A DNA stretch of 36,481 bases from Metamycoplasma orale ATCC 23714 (GTDB lineage: Bacteria > Bacillota_I > Bacilli_A > Mycoplasmatales > Metamycoplasmataceae). The stretch lies in contig NZ_ATUH01000011.1 in the NCBI RefSeq assembly GCF_000420105.1, positions 1 to 36,481 of the forward strand. The letters are read 5' to 3'. Each line of letters opens with the position of its first letter. Positions within the stretch are counted from its first letter, which is position 1. Below are positions 10,131 through 18,954 of this stretch, in pieces. The translations under genes were made by a program, and so were the position numbers. The notes below the pieces were generated by a model, which was not told the DNA's origin, searched no databases, and was given only the letters and a program-made list of their open reading frames with translations.

Positions 10131-11825
10131 ATGGCCAATACTAAAACAATAACAAATACAAAAGTAGAAAAAGAAACAAAAAAAGCTGCTCCTAAAAAAG
10201 TAGCTAACTTAAAAAAAGAAATAGTAGCAAAACCAGCAATTAAAAAAGAAACTACTAAAAAAATAACTAAAACTAATGCTACTAACAAAACTACTTCAAA
10301 ATTGCCAACAGCTAAAAAAGAAATTAAAACTAACATTGAAATAAATGTAGATGATCCAAAATCAATTATCAAATTATTGAAAACTGAATTATCTAAATCT
10401 AAGTTTTCGCAAGGTGAAATATTCGACTTTTTTGAAAAGCATAATATCCAACTTGATGAATCTAAAAGTGATGCACTATTTGAAAAATTAATGGAATCTA
10501 ATATGCTTAATATGGATGTTGATTTTGATGACGATGATGATCTAAGCGATACAGACTTTTTTGAAATTATTAAAAAAGAAAAGAATTTTGCTTCTAACAA
10601 AGATGATGATTTTGATTTTGAAAGTGAAGATGAAGAATTTGATGAATCAAAATTAAAAGAAATTGAAGATGAAGAAAGTAAAGAAAATGAAAATGAAGAT
10701 TTCGATGAAGAATTTGATGATAACGGAAGAGAACATGACACAGTAGAAGAAGAAATTCTTTTAGATGAAGAAAACCAATATTTAAACAAATTAGGGCATG
10801 TTGAAGATGAAGAGGAAGAATTTGATGCTTCTTCATTACTAAAAAATTATGATGACACTTTTGAAATTAAATTAGATGATCCACACCAATATAAATCAAG
10901 TGAGTTAACTAACAAGTTAACTGAAACTAATGATATCGTTAAATGATATATGAGATGAATTGGTAAGTATGGAAAATTATTAACACCTAATGAAGAAAAA
11001 GAATTAGCTATAAAAATGGAAGAAGCACAAAAAGCAGGTGATACATATAAATATAAACGTGCTAAAGATATGCTAATTAATAGAAACTTACGTTTAGTTA
11101 TTAGTAATGCTAAAAGATATAAAAATAGAGGACTTAGCTTTATTGATTTAATTAGTGAAGGTAACAATGGTATTTTAAAGGCAGTTGAAAAATATGATCA
11201 TAATTTAGGGTACAAATTCTCCACTTATGCTACTTGATGAATTAGACAAGCAATTACTAGAGCAGTTGCTGATCAAGCTAGAACTGTAAGAATACCAGTA
11301 CATATGGTTGAAACTATTAATAAAATTTTAAAGGTTGAAAGAGAACTTCAACAAGAATTAGGTAGAACACCTACTGATGAAGAAATTGCTAAAAAATATG
11401 GTCATGACTTTACTGCCGAAAGAGTTAGATATATTAAAAAAATTAATATTGAACCCATTAGTTTGGATAAAAATGTAGGTAAAGAAGAAAACTCAAGTTT
11501 TTCTGATTTTGTTAAAGATGAATCAGTTCAAAATCCAGTAGATTTTTCTTCACATGAAGAATTAACTGTAATACTAAATGACATGTTAGATGATACTTTA
11601 GATGAAGAAGATAAAACTCTTATTAAGAAAAGATTTGGTGTTGGTTCAGATGAAAAAGGAAATAAATATAGACCACATACTTTAGAAGAATTAGCAAAAG
11701 AATATGGTAGAACTAAAGAAAAAATTAGACAATGAGAAACTAAAATTATTAGAAAATTAAAGCACCCACAAAAAAGAAAAAAATTAAAGGCTTATTACCA
11801 AAACGGAAATTACGAATCTGATTAA
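10131..11825 (+). CDS. rpoD: Primary RNA polymerase sigma factor (sigma-70/SigA)
   Basis: Directs RNA polymerase to housekeeping promoters (TATAAT -10 boxes). The 564-residue product has a Lys/Thr-rich N-terminus (residues 1-75), a region 1-like helical part, a long Asp/Glu-rich stretch (about 125-250) and then the conserved core. Region 2 contains [19 protein letters not shown] and the [15 protein letters not shown] segment that melts and reads the -10. Region 3 is [12 protein letters not shown], and region 4 ends with the helix-turn-helix ..[17 protein letters not shown]. At residue 535, right after KIRQ, a TGA-coded Trp stands where most sigma factors have Ile (KIRQIE). The AAGAAGGA ribosome site lies within the end of dnaG. 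It is the last gene of the run, with a terminator 11 bp downstream. Confidence 0.95.
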
Positions 11826-11835
11826 TAATTAATTT

Positions 11836-11857
11836 AAAAAGACTAAAAGGTCTTTTT
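11836..11857. terminator. Rho-independent terminator after rpoD
   Basis: A perfect 8-bp stem (AAAAAGAC / GTCTTTTT) with a 6-base loop, followed by T-rich sequence. It lies between the convergent rpoD and folD genes and can serve both strands. Confidence 0.8.
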
Positions 11858-11871
11858 TATATAAACTTTTT

Positions 11872-12762
11872 TTAGCCAATATATTTTTTAAATACTTTGT
11901 ATTTATCTCGATCATGAGGATTTTGCAATACATAAGCTTTAATTAAATTAATAATTAGGGATACTACAGTCATAGGACCTACACCACCAGGAACGGGTGT
12001 TAAATATTTTACCTTTTGATAAAATGAATCAAAATCTAAATCCCCAGTTATTTTTGAATTATTTCTATGAATTCCTACATCAATTATTATAGAGTTTTTT
12101 TTAACGTTACTTGCAACAATTGGGTTTTTTTGTCCAGTAGCTACGATAACAATATTAGAATTAATTACATCTTTTTTGTCATCATATTTATCAAATACTC
12201 TAACTTTATTTGTAAAGTTTGATAAATATTTAGCCAATGGTTTTCCAACAATATTAGATTGGCCTAAAATGCTTATATCAGTTTTTTTATAATTAATGTT
12301 ATATTTATCTAAAAGCAAAATAATACCTTTTGCTGTAGCTGGTAAAAAATTATTATTTAATTCATAATTGCTATTGCAATTATGTTCGCTAAGTCCATCA
12401 ATATCTTTATTAATAGGTATTAGATTTAAAATGTCTTGCTTATCTTTAGGGTCTAACACATAATTTAAAGAAAAAGGTAATTGAACTATTAATCCTGTAA
12501 CTTTTTTACTTACATTTACAATTTCATCTTTTATTTGATTAATAGTACTATTTTCTGGTAATTTAGAGAATACAGTTTCTAAACCTAAATCTTTTGCAAT
12601 ATTTAATTTATGTTTAATATAAATATTAGATTCTTCTAAGTTGCCAACTTGGATTATGCCTAAAATTGGCCTATTATTATTTGGTATATTTAAAAATAAT
12701 GATTTAAGTTCTTCTTTTAAATCATTAGCATATTCTTTACCATTTAATAATATTGCAGCCAC
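11872..12762 (-). CDS. folD: Bifunctional methylenetetrahydrofolate dehydrogenase/cyclohydrolase
   Basis: Interconverts 5,10-methylene-, methenyl- and 10-formyl-tetrahydrofolate in one-carbon metabolism. The 296-residue product shows the active-site Tyr48-x3-Lys52 in SNIYIKHK, the VTGLIVQLPF strand, DKDIDGL-like INKDIDGLSE, PATAKGI (family PxTPxGI), the cofactor loop GQSNIVGKP (Gln where Arg is usual, GRSxxVGxP) and the C-terminal TPVPGGVGPMTV. The GTG start is preferred: it begins right at the conserved AAILLNGKE, follows GAAAGG, and starts 2 bp after the stop of the upstream DUF2188 gene. An ATG 57 bp upstream is in frame but lies inside that gene. The two are probably co-translated. Confidence 0.93.
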   Translation of the reverse strand: MAAILLNGKEYANDLKEELKSLFLNIPNNNRPILGIIQVGNLEESNIYIKHKLNIAKDLGLETVFSKLPENSTINQIKDEIVNVSKKVTGLIVQLPFSLNYVLDPKDKQDILNLIPINKDIDGLSEHNCNSNYELNNNFLPATAKGIILLLDKYNINYKKTDISILGQSNIVGKPLAKYLSNFTNKVRVFDKYDDKKDVINSNIVIVATGQKNPIVASNVKKNSIIIDVGIHRNNSKITGDLDFDSFYQKVKYLTPVPGGVGPMTVVSLIINLIKAYVLQNPHDRDKYKVFKKYIG

Positions 12763-12763
12763 T

Positions 12764-12940
12764 TTATGCCTTTCTAAAACTTCCGTCTCTACTTTGAATT
12801 TTAATTGCAGTACAATCATTTAATGATTTTGCATATTTGATTGCTTCTTCTTGAGTATCAAATGTCTTGCTTACTTTCTTAGCATTTGCATTTTTAACTG
12901 CTCAATGCCCATTGTGATTAATTATATATTTTATTGCCAT
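12764..12940 (-). CDS. DUF2188 small protein
   Basis: A 58-residue protein beginning MAIKYIINHNGHWAVKNANAKK..., continuing TFDTQEEAIKYAKSL and ending IKIQSRDGSFRKA. This is the layout of the DUF2188 family (HNG-W-V in the first strand, DT..EAI..A in the helix, RDG at the end); the function of the family is unknown. The Trp is coded by TGA, so the gene is broken in a standard-code reading. There are two ATGs in tandem (12943 and 12940); AAGGAG sits only 2 bp from the first, so the second is the likelier start. It leads directly into folD with a 1-bp gap. The two genes probably share a transcript, but nothing links the protein to folate chemistry. Confidence 0.8.
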
Positions 12941-13027
12941 CATTACTCCTTGTATAATAAGTTATATAATTTTATTATTAATTATAATATAATTTTTTAA
13001 ATTAAAAAATAGATATTAGGAATACAT

Positions 13028-14746
13028 ATGAAAAAAACAACTTTAAAATTTTTGCCATTTTTTGCTTTACCTATAGGAAGCGCAATATTTGCTACTTCTT
13101 GCTATAATCAAGTTGAAAATGATAATAATGCAGATATAAAAACTAAATCATATTATTTTAAAAATTTAAGTGATGAATATACAATAAATGATAATTATAT
13201 AAATACTTATACAATTAATAATAGTGAAACTTTATATGTTTCAATTGAAGAAATGATGAAATACTTAAATGGTTTTGTTGACTATAATGTATTTAACAAA
13301 AAATGAAATTTCTTTAGTAAAGAACCAAGTTATACATATTATTGATATAACAATATGACTAAATACACAATGACTATTAATTGAACTAAAAATACAATTA
13401 AAGTTAATAATTTAAATTATTTTGATAATGTTAATTACACCCAAAACACTGATTATGGTAGACAACTAAAATATTTTAATTATGATGTACAAAATAAACC
13501 AGGTACTAATGGTTCAGTTACATTTGACTTAGGTAAATATGACTTTGACATACTGAACTATAAAAAGAAAATTTTAATTCCTTTTCCTATTTTTAATACT
13601 TTATTTTGCAATACCAATTATTACAGTTTGTATTTTAATGGAGATACAATTTTTGGTATTGACCGTTGATTATCAGATAACATGCAAGGCATTGAAAGAA
13701 TTAAAACAGGAAGTTTAAATAATAAAATTGCTTCTGAACAATATAGAAAAGACACATTTAATCACTTATGTTTTTCTTTGGACTATTTTTATGGTTTAAA
13801 AGATCATAAAGGTATTAAATCATTCATAGAATATTTTAATGAAAACATTGATATTAAACAAAAAATATTAAGTTCAGATAAAAACACATTTAGTTATGCA
13901 TATGCTAAATTAATAAATTCAAACTTTAATGAACTTCATTCAACTATGTTGTCTTTATCATTTTATAATGATAAAAATGATAGACTAAGAAGCTTTTTGC
14001 AAGCTAATCCCGACGTAGCATCAAGCACTAAAAGAGAAGAATTTAATAATATAAGCAATTTTTTAGAACGAAAAAGACAACAAAGATTTGGAGTTGAAAA
14101 AACTCCAATTGTTAGATTTAAAAACAATATGGCAATAATTTCTTTTGATAGTTTTGAAACTGGTTCTAATGAAGAAGTTACTAGAACTAATAATTATGAT
14201 TATGACACATTTTATTTATTTAAATATGCTATGAAACAAATTATAAAGAAGCCTGAAATTACAAAAATAGTAGTAGACTTATCACTAAATGGCGGCGGTA
14301 ACGTTGGAGCTATGCGTAAAGCGCTTGGATATTTAACTGATGCTATTATTAATACATATCAATTTAATAGTTTATCAAAAGAATATACTGAAATAGGAAA
14401 TAAAGTTGATATTAATTTAGATGGTAAATATAAATTTAATGAATCTTATTCTAATTATGAGTGATATGTTTTAACTGGACTTAATACATTTTCAGCTGCT
14501 AATCAATTTGCTTCAATTGCTAAAGATATGAAAATAGCTACATTGATAGGCAAAAAATCAGGTGGAGGAATGTGTTCAATTATGCCATTAGTTCTAAATG
14601 ATGGAACAACGTTAATTATTTCTTCAAATAATTGCGCTATTAATAAACAAAAGCAATATATTGAAGATGGTATTGAACCTAAGCTTAATTTAGAATATAA
14701 ATACTTTTATGATGATGATGCACTATTAAATTTAATAAATAATTAA
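13028..14746 (+). CDS. S41-peptidase-like lipoprotein
   Basis: A predicted surface lipoprotein related to C-terminal-processing (S41) proteases. Residues 1-27 form a lipoprotein signal with ATSC as the lipobox. The S41 fold shows in the second half: KIVVDLSLNGGGNVGAM (the family ID-R-N-GG strand) and YVLTGLNTFSAANQFA, where Ser489 is at the nucleophile position, then LIGKKSGGG. In classical CtpA enzymes the catalytic Lys lies 25 residues after the Ser; here that place is Gly, with Lys at +20/+21 instead. The length is 572 residues. The N-terminal half (13100-13700) is Asn/Tyr-rich with no recognised domain. Activity is uncertain. The endonuclease IV gene starts 16 bp downstream and may share its transcript. 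Confidence 0.82.
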
Positions 14747-14762
14747 TTGTAGGAGAAAAATA

Positions 14763-15590
14763 ATGATAAAACTTGGCAGTCATATGTTTTTTAAAAAGCC
14801 TGATTACTTACTTTCATCAGCAAAACAATCATTAGAAAATGGAGCTAATTGCATGATGATATATTTAGGTCCTCCGCAATCTACTTATCGTGAAGATATT
14901 AGTAACTTTAAATTAGAAGAATTTAAAAAAGAATATTCTTCAAAAATGCCTTTAGAAAATATTGTAGTACATGCCCCATACATAATTAATTTAGCTAACC
15001 CTGAAAAAGAAGAATTCAGCAAAAACTTTTTAATAAAAGAAATAACTAATACTCATAAACTAGGCTTTAAATATATTGTTTTACACCCAGGCTTTCATAC
15101 AAAATATTCGCCAAAAGATGCTCTAGATACATTAATTAAAAACTTAAAAGATGTTTTAGAAAAAACTAATGATGTTATTATTTGCATAGAAACCATGGCA
15201 GGCAAAGGAAGCGAAATTGGAAAAAACATTGAAGAATTAAAATATATTTTAGAAAATGTTAATAGTGAAAGAATTGGGCTTTGCTTAGATACTTGCCATA
15301 TTTGAGATGCAGGCTATAATATAAAAGATTATGAAACATTTAAAAAAATATTAAAAGAAAATAATTTATTAAATAAAATAAAAGTCATCCATTTAAATGA
15401 TTCATTAAATGATTTAAATGCAAAAAAAGATAGACACGCTAATATTAATAAAGGCAAAATAGGCCTAGAAACATTACAGAAGTTTGTCTTTGATAAAGAC
15501 TTTGATAATATTCCAATTATCTTAGAAACTCCGCTTATGAATGATTACAATGATTATTCAATAGAAATTAAAATGTTATTAAACAAATAA
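14763..15590 (+). CDS. nfo: Endonuclease IV (AP endonuclease)
   Basis: Cuts DNA 5' of abasic sites in base excision repair, using three metal ions. The 275-residue product matches the family along its length: LGSHMFF at the start, VVHAPYIINLANP (metal-binding His), YIVLHPGFHT, ICIETMAGKGSEIG (metal-binding Glu), IGLCLDTCHIWDAGY (Asp and His; Trp coded by TGA), KVIHLNDS, DRHANINKGKIG and ILETP. The start follows AGGAG at a normal distance. A strong terminator follows directly, so it closes the transcript started by the S41-like lipoprotein gene. Confidence 0.95.
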
Positions 15591-15628
15591 AAAGCAAGTG
15601 CAATAATTCATATTACATTTGCTTTTTT
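15589..15628 (+). terminator. Rho-independent terminator after nfo
   Basis: Long hairpin AAAAAGCAAGTGCAATA / TATTACATTTGCTTTTTT with one G-U pair and one mismatch, ending in a T run. It also lies just beyond the end of the convergent peptide gene. Confidence 0.75.
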
Positions 15629-15647
15629 ATTAAAATTTTAAAATAAG

Positions 15648-15899
15648 TTAAATACAATAAAAATTACCATTAGAGACCATGCTACTTGAAGTTGAATTGT
15701 CTCATTTGTAAGTTTGATCTTTCACTTTGATTTCGCCTTTTTCAGATAAACCTGATTTTGCTACGCCAACTATTGACCCGGCTATACTAATTATTCCTGG
15801 TATTACAGTTGTAATTAGTGTGGAAAGAAATGCAGTTAAAGCAAAACCACCTTCATAATTTTTTAATTTATTTTTCTCAACTTGTATAAAATTTTTCAT
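15648..15899 (-). CDS. Small double-glycine-leader peptide (bacteriocin-like candidate)
   Basis: An 83-residue peptide that fits the layout of peptides exported by C39-protease ABC transporters. The leader is MKNFIQVEKNKLKNYEGG: Gly at -2 and -1, with hydrophobic residues at -12 (Val), -7 (Leu) and -4 (Tyr), as in GG leaders. The predicted mature part is a hydrophobic, Gly-containing segment (FALTAFLSTLITTVIPGIIS, then IAGSIVGVAKSG) followed by a polar tail with GEIKVKDQTYKW and a final NFYCI. The Trp is a TGA codon, so the gene is cut short under the standard code. GGAGG lies 6 bp before the ATG, stronger than most ribosome sites here. No transporter or immunity gene is recognisable in the window. 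It could also be a small membrane protein of another kind. Confidence 0.65.
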
Positions 15900-15951
15900 T
15901 TTTAACCTCCAAACTTATAGTATCACATATGTTGCTTTACATTTTATAAAC

Positions 15952-15998
15952 GAACTAATTTGAGAAAAGATTAGGAAAAATCATTTTGTTTTTCCTAA
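15952..15998. repeat. 47-bp direct repeat, copy 1 (upstream of the peptide gene)
   Basis: Begins GAACTAATTTGAGAAA and includes the hairpin TTAGGAAAAA / TTTTTCCTAA (15971-15998, 10-bp perfect stem, 8-base loop). It matches 45 of 47 positions of the copy at 16567-16613. It lies about 53 bp upstream of the peptide start on the minus strand. Confidence 0.85.
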
Positions 15999-16005
15999 AA
16001 TTAAA

Positions 16006-16035
16006 TAGAACTCATGTAATAATCAACATGAGTTC
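16006..16035 (-). terminator. Hairpin, likely terminator of the small gene at 16053
   Basis: Perfect 9-bp stem (GAACTCATG / CATGAGTTC) with a 10-base loop, 18 bp after the stop of the minus-strand gene. The sequence beyond it is T-rich but not a pure T run. Confidence 0.55.
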
Positions 16036-16052
16036 CAAATTTTAAAGTTATA

Positions 16053-16433
16053 TTAATTAGTTTCTTTATAGTTTTTAATATCTTCAATGTGAAATGATTT
16101 AAGCATTTGAATATCTGCTTTAATTTCATCGATATCAGGTTGAATTAGTTTTTTAACCGCAAAAGCAATTTTCATAATTACTTCTTCAGTAATAATAGAT
16201 TCATCTTTTGGTGGGGTTATTGATTTTACTTTCATATTTGCCTCCTGATATCTAACAACTAGAAACTTATAGTCTTCATAGTTACTAAATTGACATATTG
16301 CACAATTTAAATTGCTATATCGATTCATAAGTTTTTTAATTTCTAATGAACTAACTTTTGTATATGATAACATATCGCCTAATGGTCCATTAAAATTGTC
16401 ATTATCTTTATTTATGGTTTTGCCTCCTTTCAT
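16053..16433 (-). CDS. Small unknown protein, paralogue of the gene at 32427
   Basis: About 126 residues, function unknown. Visible parts are a polar N-terminus, a NLNCAICQF Cys pair, VVRYQEANMKVKSITPP, a predicted helical region (TEEVIMKIAFAVKKL.. DEIKADIQ) and a C-terminal end LKSFHIEDIKNYKE. That end matches LESFHKKDIEKYNQ in the gene at 32427, and both proteins also share a Cys-pair region and an acidic helical stretch, so I treat them as paralogues. There is no signal peptide or membrane helix. The start is uncertain: the ATG at 16433 is part of a perfect AAAGGAGG ribosome site, which would better serve an ATA codon at 16415-16413, seven bases downstream. The second 47-bp repeat lies upstream, so it shares an upstream element with the neighbouring peptide gene. 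Confidence 0.6.
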   Translation of the reverse strand: MKGGKTINKDNDNFNGPLGDMLSYTKVSSLEIKKLMNRYSNLNCAICQFSNYEDYKFLVVRYQEANMKVKSITPPKDESIITEEVIMKIAFAVKKLIQPDIDEIKADIQMLKSFHIEDIKNYKETN

Positions 16434-16506
16434 TGTATTACATTTTTAACTAATTTTTTTAAAATTTGCATATTTGTAAAAATAATAAATTTAAAAAGTT
16501 TTGTAA

Positions 16507-16526
16507 TGAATAGTATTAACTATTCA
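16507..16526. repeat. Perfect palindromic hairpin upstream of the 16053 gene
   Basis: TGAATAGT, ATTA, ACTATTCA: an 8-bp perfect stem inside the 236-bp gap between the small gene (starts at 16433) and the pepP terminator. It could be an operator or a leader hairpin. The rest of the gap is AT-rich and holds the 47-bp repeat copy 2. Confidence 0.5.
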
Positions 16527-16566
16527 TCTTTATTTTTGCATATTTTTTATTAACATATTAAAAAAA

Positions 16567-16613
16567 GAACTAATTTGAGAAAGGATTAGGAAAAATCATT
16601 TTGTTTTTACTAA
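16567..16613. repeat. 47-bp direct repeat, copy 2 (upstream of the 16053 gene)
   Basis: Same element as 15952-15998, 615 bp away and in the same orientation. It differs at two positions, one of which breaks one pair of the hairpin (TTAGGAAAAA / TTTTTACTAA). Confidence 0.85.
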
Positions 16614-16623
16614 ATAAAATAAA

Positions 16624-16652
16624 AAAATGCTTAGTTTTAAACTAAACATTTT
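16624..16652 (-). terminator. Terminator after pepP
   Basis: Hairpin AAAATGCTTAGTTT / AAACTAAACATTTT (one mismatch), about 18 bp beyond the pepP stop. On the minus strand it is followed by a T-rich run. Confidence 0.75.
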
Positions 16653-16669
16653 AATAAATATATAAATTA

Positions 16670-17710
16670 TTATTCTTCACCATTTGGTCTACTTAAAGTA
16701 AGGTGACCATTTTTTGTTACTAAAATTGTATCTTCAATTCTAGCACCACCAAGGTTTTCAACATAAATACCAGGTTCAACAGTTATAATCATGCCTTCTT
16801 CTAATATAGTACCAACTGTTGGATTTACATAAGGGAGTTCATGTACATCAATACCAACGCCATGGCCTGTTGAGTGTGTAAAGAATTTACCATATCCTTG
16901 TTTTTCAATATATTCACGACAAATATTATCAATATCTTTCGTACTCATACCAGGTTTAACTGCTTCTCTACCCAATTTTTGAGCTTCAGTTACAATATTA
17001 AGAATTTTAACTAATTCTGGGTTTTTAGGTTTTCCAAAAAAGAATGTTCTAGTAATATCACTTACATAGCCACCAAATTGACCACCAAAATCAATTTTAA
17101 CAATATCACCATCAGCTAATTTTCTATTTGTTGGGTGGTGATGTGGTTCAGCAGCATTTGTTCCAAAAGCAACAATAGAATCAAAGCCTTCTTTTTCTGC
17201 ACCAAAAATTCTCATTAAGTAGCCTAATTTGTTTGAAACTTGAAGTTCGGTAATACCAACTTTTAAAATCTTTTTAACTTCCTCTAATGCTTGAAGAGAT
17301 AAAGTACATGCTTCTTGAATTTTAGCCACTTCTTCTTCATCTTTTTTAATTCTAAATTTTTGTCCTTGAACTAAAATAAATTCAGCTTTAGGCAATATAG
17401 ATTTAAACATTTCAAAAGTTCCTAATTTTAAGTAATCTTTATCAACAGCAACTTTTTTGTAGTTCTTTTTTTTCAAAAAATCTGATAAAGAATCTTTTTG
17501 TAAAAGTTTTACTTCAACATTTTTTGCATTTTTGGTGACATATTCAATATATCTTCCATCAACAAAAATATATGCTTTAGATGGTTCAATTACAATATAA
17601 CCATCTGAAGTAATAACATTCGCAAATCAAAGTCTTGTTTGAAATGCTTCAGAAATATAAGCATCAGCTTTTGATTCATTAAAAAATTTTGTTAATTCGT
17701 CTTTAATCAT
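16670..17710 (-). CDS. pepP: Xaa-Pro aminopeptidase (M24B)
   Basis: Removes the N-terminal residue from peptides with Pro in second place; a dimetal cytoplasmic enzyme. The 346-residue product has an N-terminal creatinase-like domain (residues ~1-110) and the pita-bread catalytic domain. Metal ligands are visible: the Asp pair in VKIDFGGQFGGYVSDITRTF, His in STGHGVGIDVHE, Glu in ITVEPGIY and Glu in ARIEDT. The active-site His is in EPHHHPTNR. The start at 17710 follows TAGGAG; an internal ATG at 17476 is too late because it would drop the N-terminal domain. One TGA Trp lies near residue 26. It is the last gene of a likely operon (unknown membrane protein, pgsA, rpmG, pepP), 16 bp after rpmG. 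Confidence 0.94.
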
Positions 17711-17726
17711 TTTTATCTCCTAGAAA

Positions 17727-17879
17727 TTATTTCTTTTCTTTATGATCAGTATGTTTGTTACATTTTGAGCAATATTTTTTCATTTCTATTTTTTCAGGAT
17801 GCAATTTTTTGTTTTTCTTAGTTATGTAATTTTCCATTTTACAACTTTCGCATCTTAAAATAAGTCCTTCTCTTGCCAT
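17727..17879 (-). CDS. rpmG: Ribosomal protein bL33
   Basis: A 50-residue protein of the large ribosomal subunit. It begins [20 protein letters not shown] and continues [23 protein letters not shown], the L33 pattern. Both CxxC pairs (CESC and CSKC) are kept, so this is the zinc-binding form. AGGAGG lies 4-5 bp before the ATG. It is encoded between pgsA (73 bp upstream) and pepP (16 bp downstream) and probably co-transcribed with both. Confidence 0.95.
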   Translation of the reverse strand: MAREGLILRCESCKMENYITKKNKKLHPEKIEMKKYCSKCNKHTDHKEKK

Positions 17880-17952
17880 AATTCCTCCTAATTTTTTAGT
17901 CTAATGGACTATATATAAATAATTTATTAATAATTTTATAACAAATTAAAAA

Positions 17953-18954
17953 TTATTTGAAAATTTCTGTTTTTGAAAAATCTATTTGTTGTGTTTTATC
18001 GCTTGGTTCTTCTTGATTGTCATTTTCAATTTGTTTGAAATCTTCTTGTTCTTGAACATTATCTTGCAATTTAATGTTTTTTAGATTTTGTTCATTCAAT
18101 TTAGTAATTTCATTATTACTTTGAGCTCCACCTTCAACCTTATGAATAACAGTTACATTTGTTTTTTCAACTGTAACATCTGATAAAACTTTTTTAGCTT
18201 CTTGTTCTTCTAAATTAAACATATCTTTAGTTATACCTTTTAAATATTTATTAATGTAAATAATTCCGCTTACTCAAGCTAAAATTAAACTTGCAATTAA
18301 AGGTATATTAATATAGAAAATTTTTCAAGTATCAAATTCCTTATTGTTTTTATTATACAATCATGGAGCTGCAAATGCAATAACAATAATTGAGATAGAT
18401 ACAAAGACTGTTTTGATTTTTCCTCAAACATTTGCTGCAATTTTAATATTCTTTTTGCTTGCATACATTCTAGATCCATCAACTAAAATATCGCGCATAA
18501 TAAATAAAATAATTAATGGTAAATAAGTAAATTCCATAATTGCTAAGAATAAAAACATTAATGTTGTTGCTACTTTGTCAGCTATAGGATCAAAGATCTT
18601 TCCAAAAACTGACACTGTTTTATGTTTTCTAGCATAATGACCATCAATAAAATCAGTAATCATTGCAATTATAAATAATAAGCAATTAATTCAATATAGT
18701 ATTGAATAACCAACATTATTTTTTCCACCAAAAGTTACTGATAGAGTATCTCCTGTTTTTTCTACTCCATAATAAAAGAAAGCGCCAGTTTTAGTTTTTA
18801 AAATGAACATCACTGACATTATCACAATAAAAGGGATCATTAGTAATAATCTAATAACAGTTAATCAATTTGCTAAACCAAATTTATCTTTTTTAATTTT
18901 ATTGATTTTTACATCAAGTTCATTCTTTTTAATTTTTTCATTAGTTTTGTCCAT
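17953..18954 (-). CDS. pgsA: CDP-diacylglycerol-glycerol-3-phosphate phosphatidyltransferase with acidic C-terminal tail
   Basis: Makes phosphatidylglycerophosphate from CDP-diacylglycerol and glycerol-3-phosphate at the membrane, the first step towards phosphatidylglycerol and cardiolipin. The family signature DG-x2-AR-x8-G-x3-D-x3-D is complete: DGHYARKHKTVSVFG followed by KIFDPIADK. Several membrane helices surround it. The product is 333 residues, well beyond the ~180-220 usual for PgsA. The excess is an insertion of about 40 residues between the first two helices and an ~95-residue Gln/Glu/Asn/Lys-rich tail after the last helix. The start at 18954 follows AAGGAG and overlaps the upstream gene by 14 bp, a sign of translational coupling. 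The tail has no recognised domain. Confidence 0.92.

Noticed and set aside
9974-10789. Minus-strand Ser-rich open frame of 271 codons
   Set aside because: It is the reverse of the Asp/Glu/Lys-rich half of rpoD; its Ser/Phe-rich composition is what an opposite-strand reading of GAA/GAT codons gives.
6828-11825. Apparent premature stops that break glyS, dnaG and rpoD into pieces
   Set aside because: All are TGA codons at family Trp or tolerant positions, and the frames continue unchanged. This is genetic code 4, not gene decay.
18297-18526. Short frames on both strands inside pgsA
   Set aside because: They overlap membrane helices of pgsA in other frames and have no independent support.
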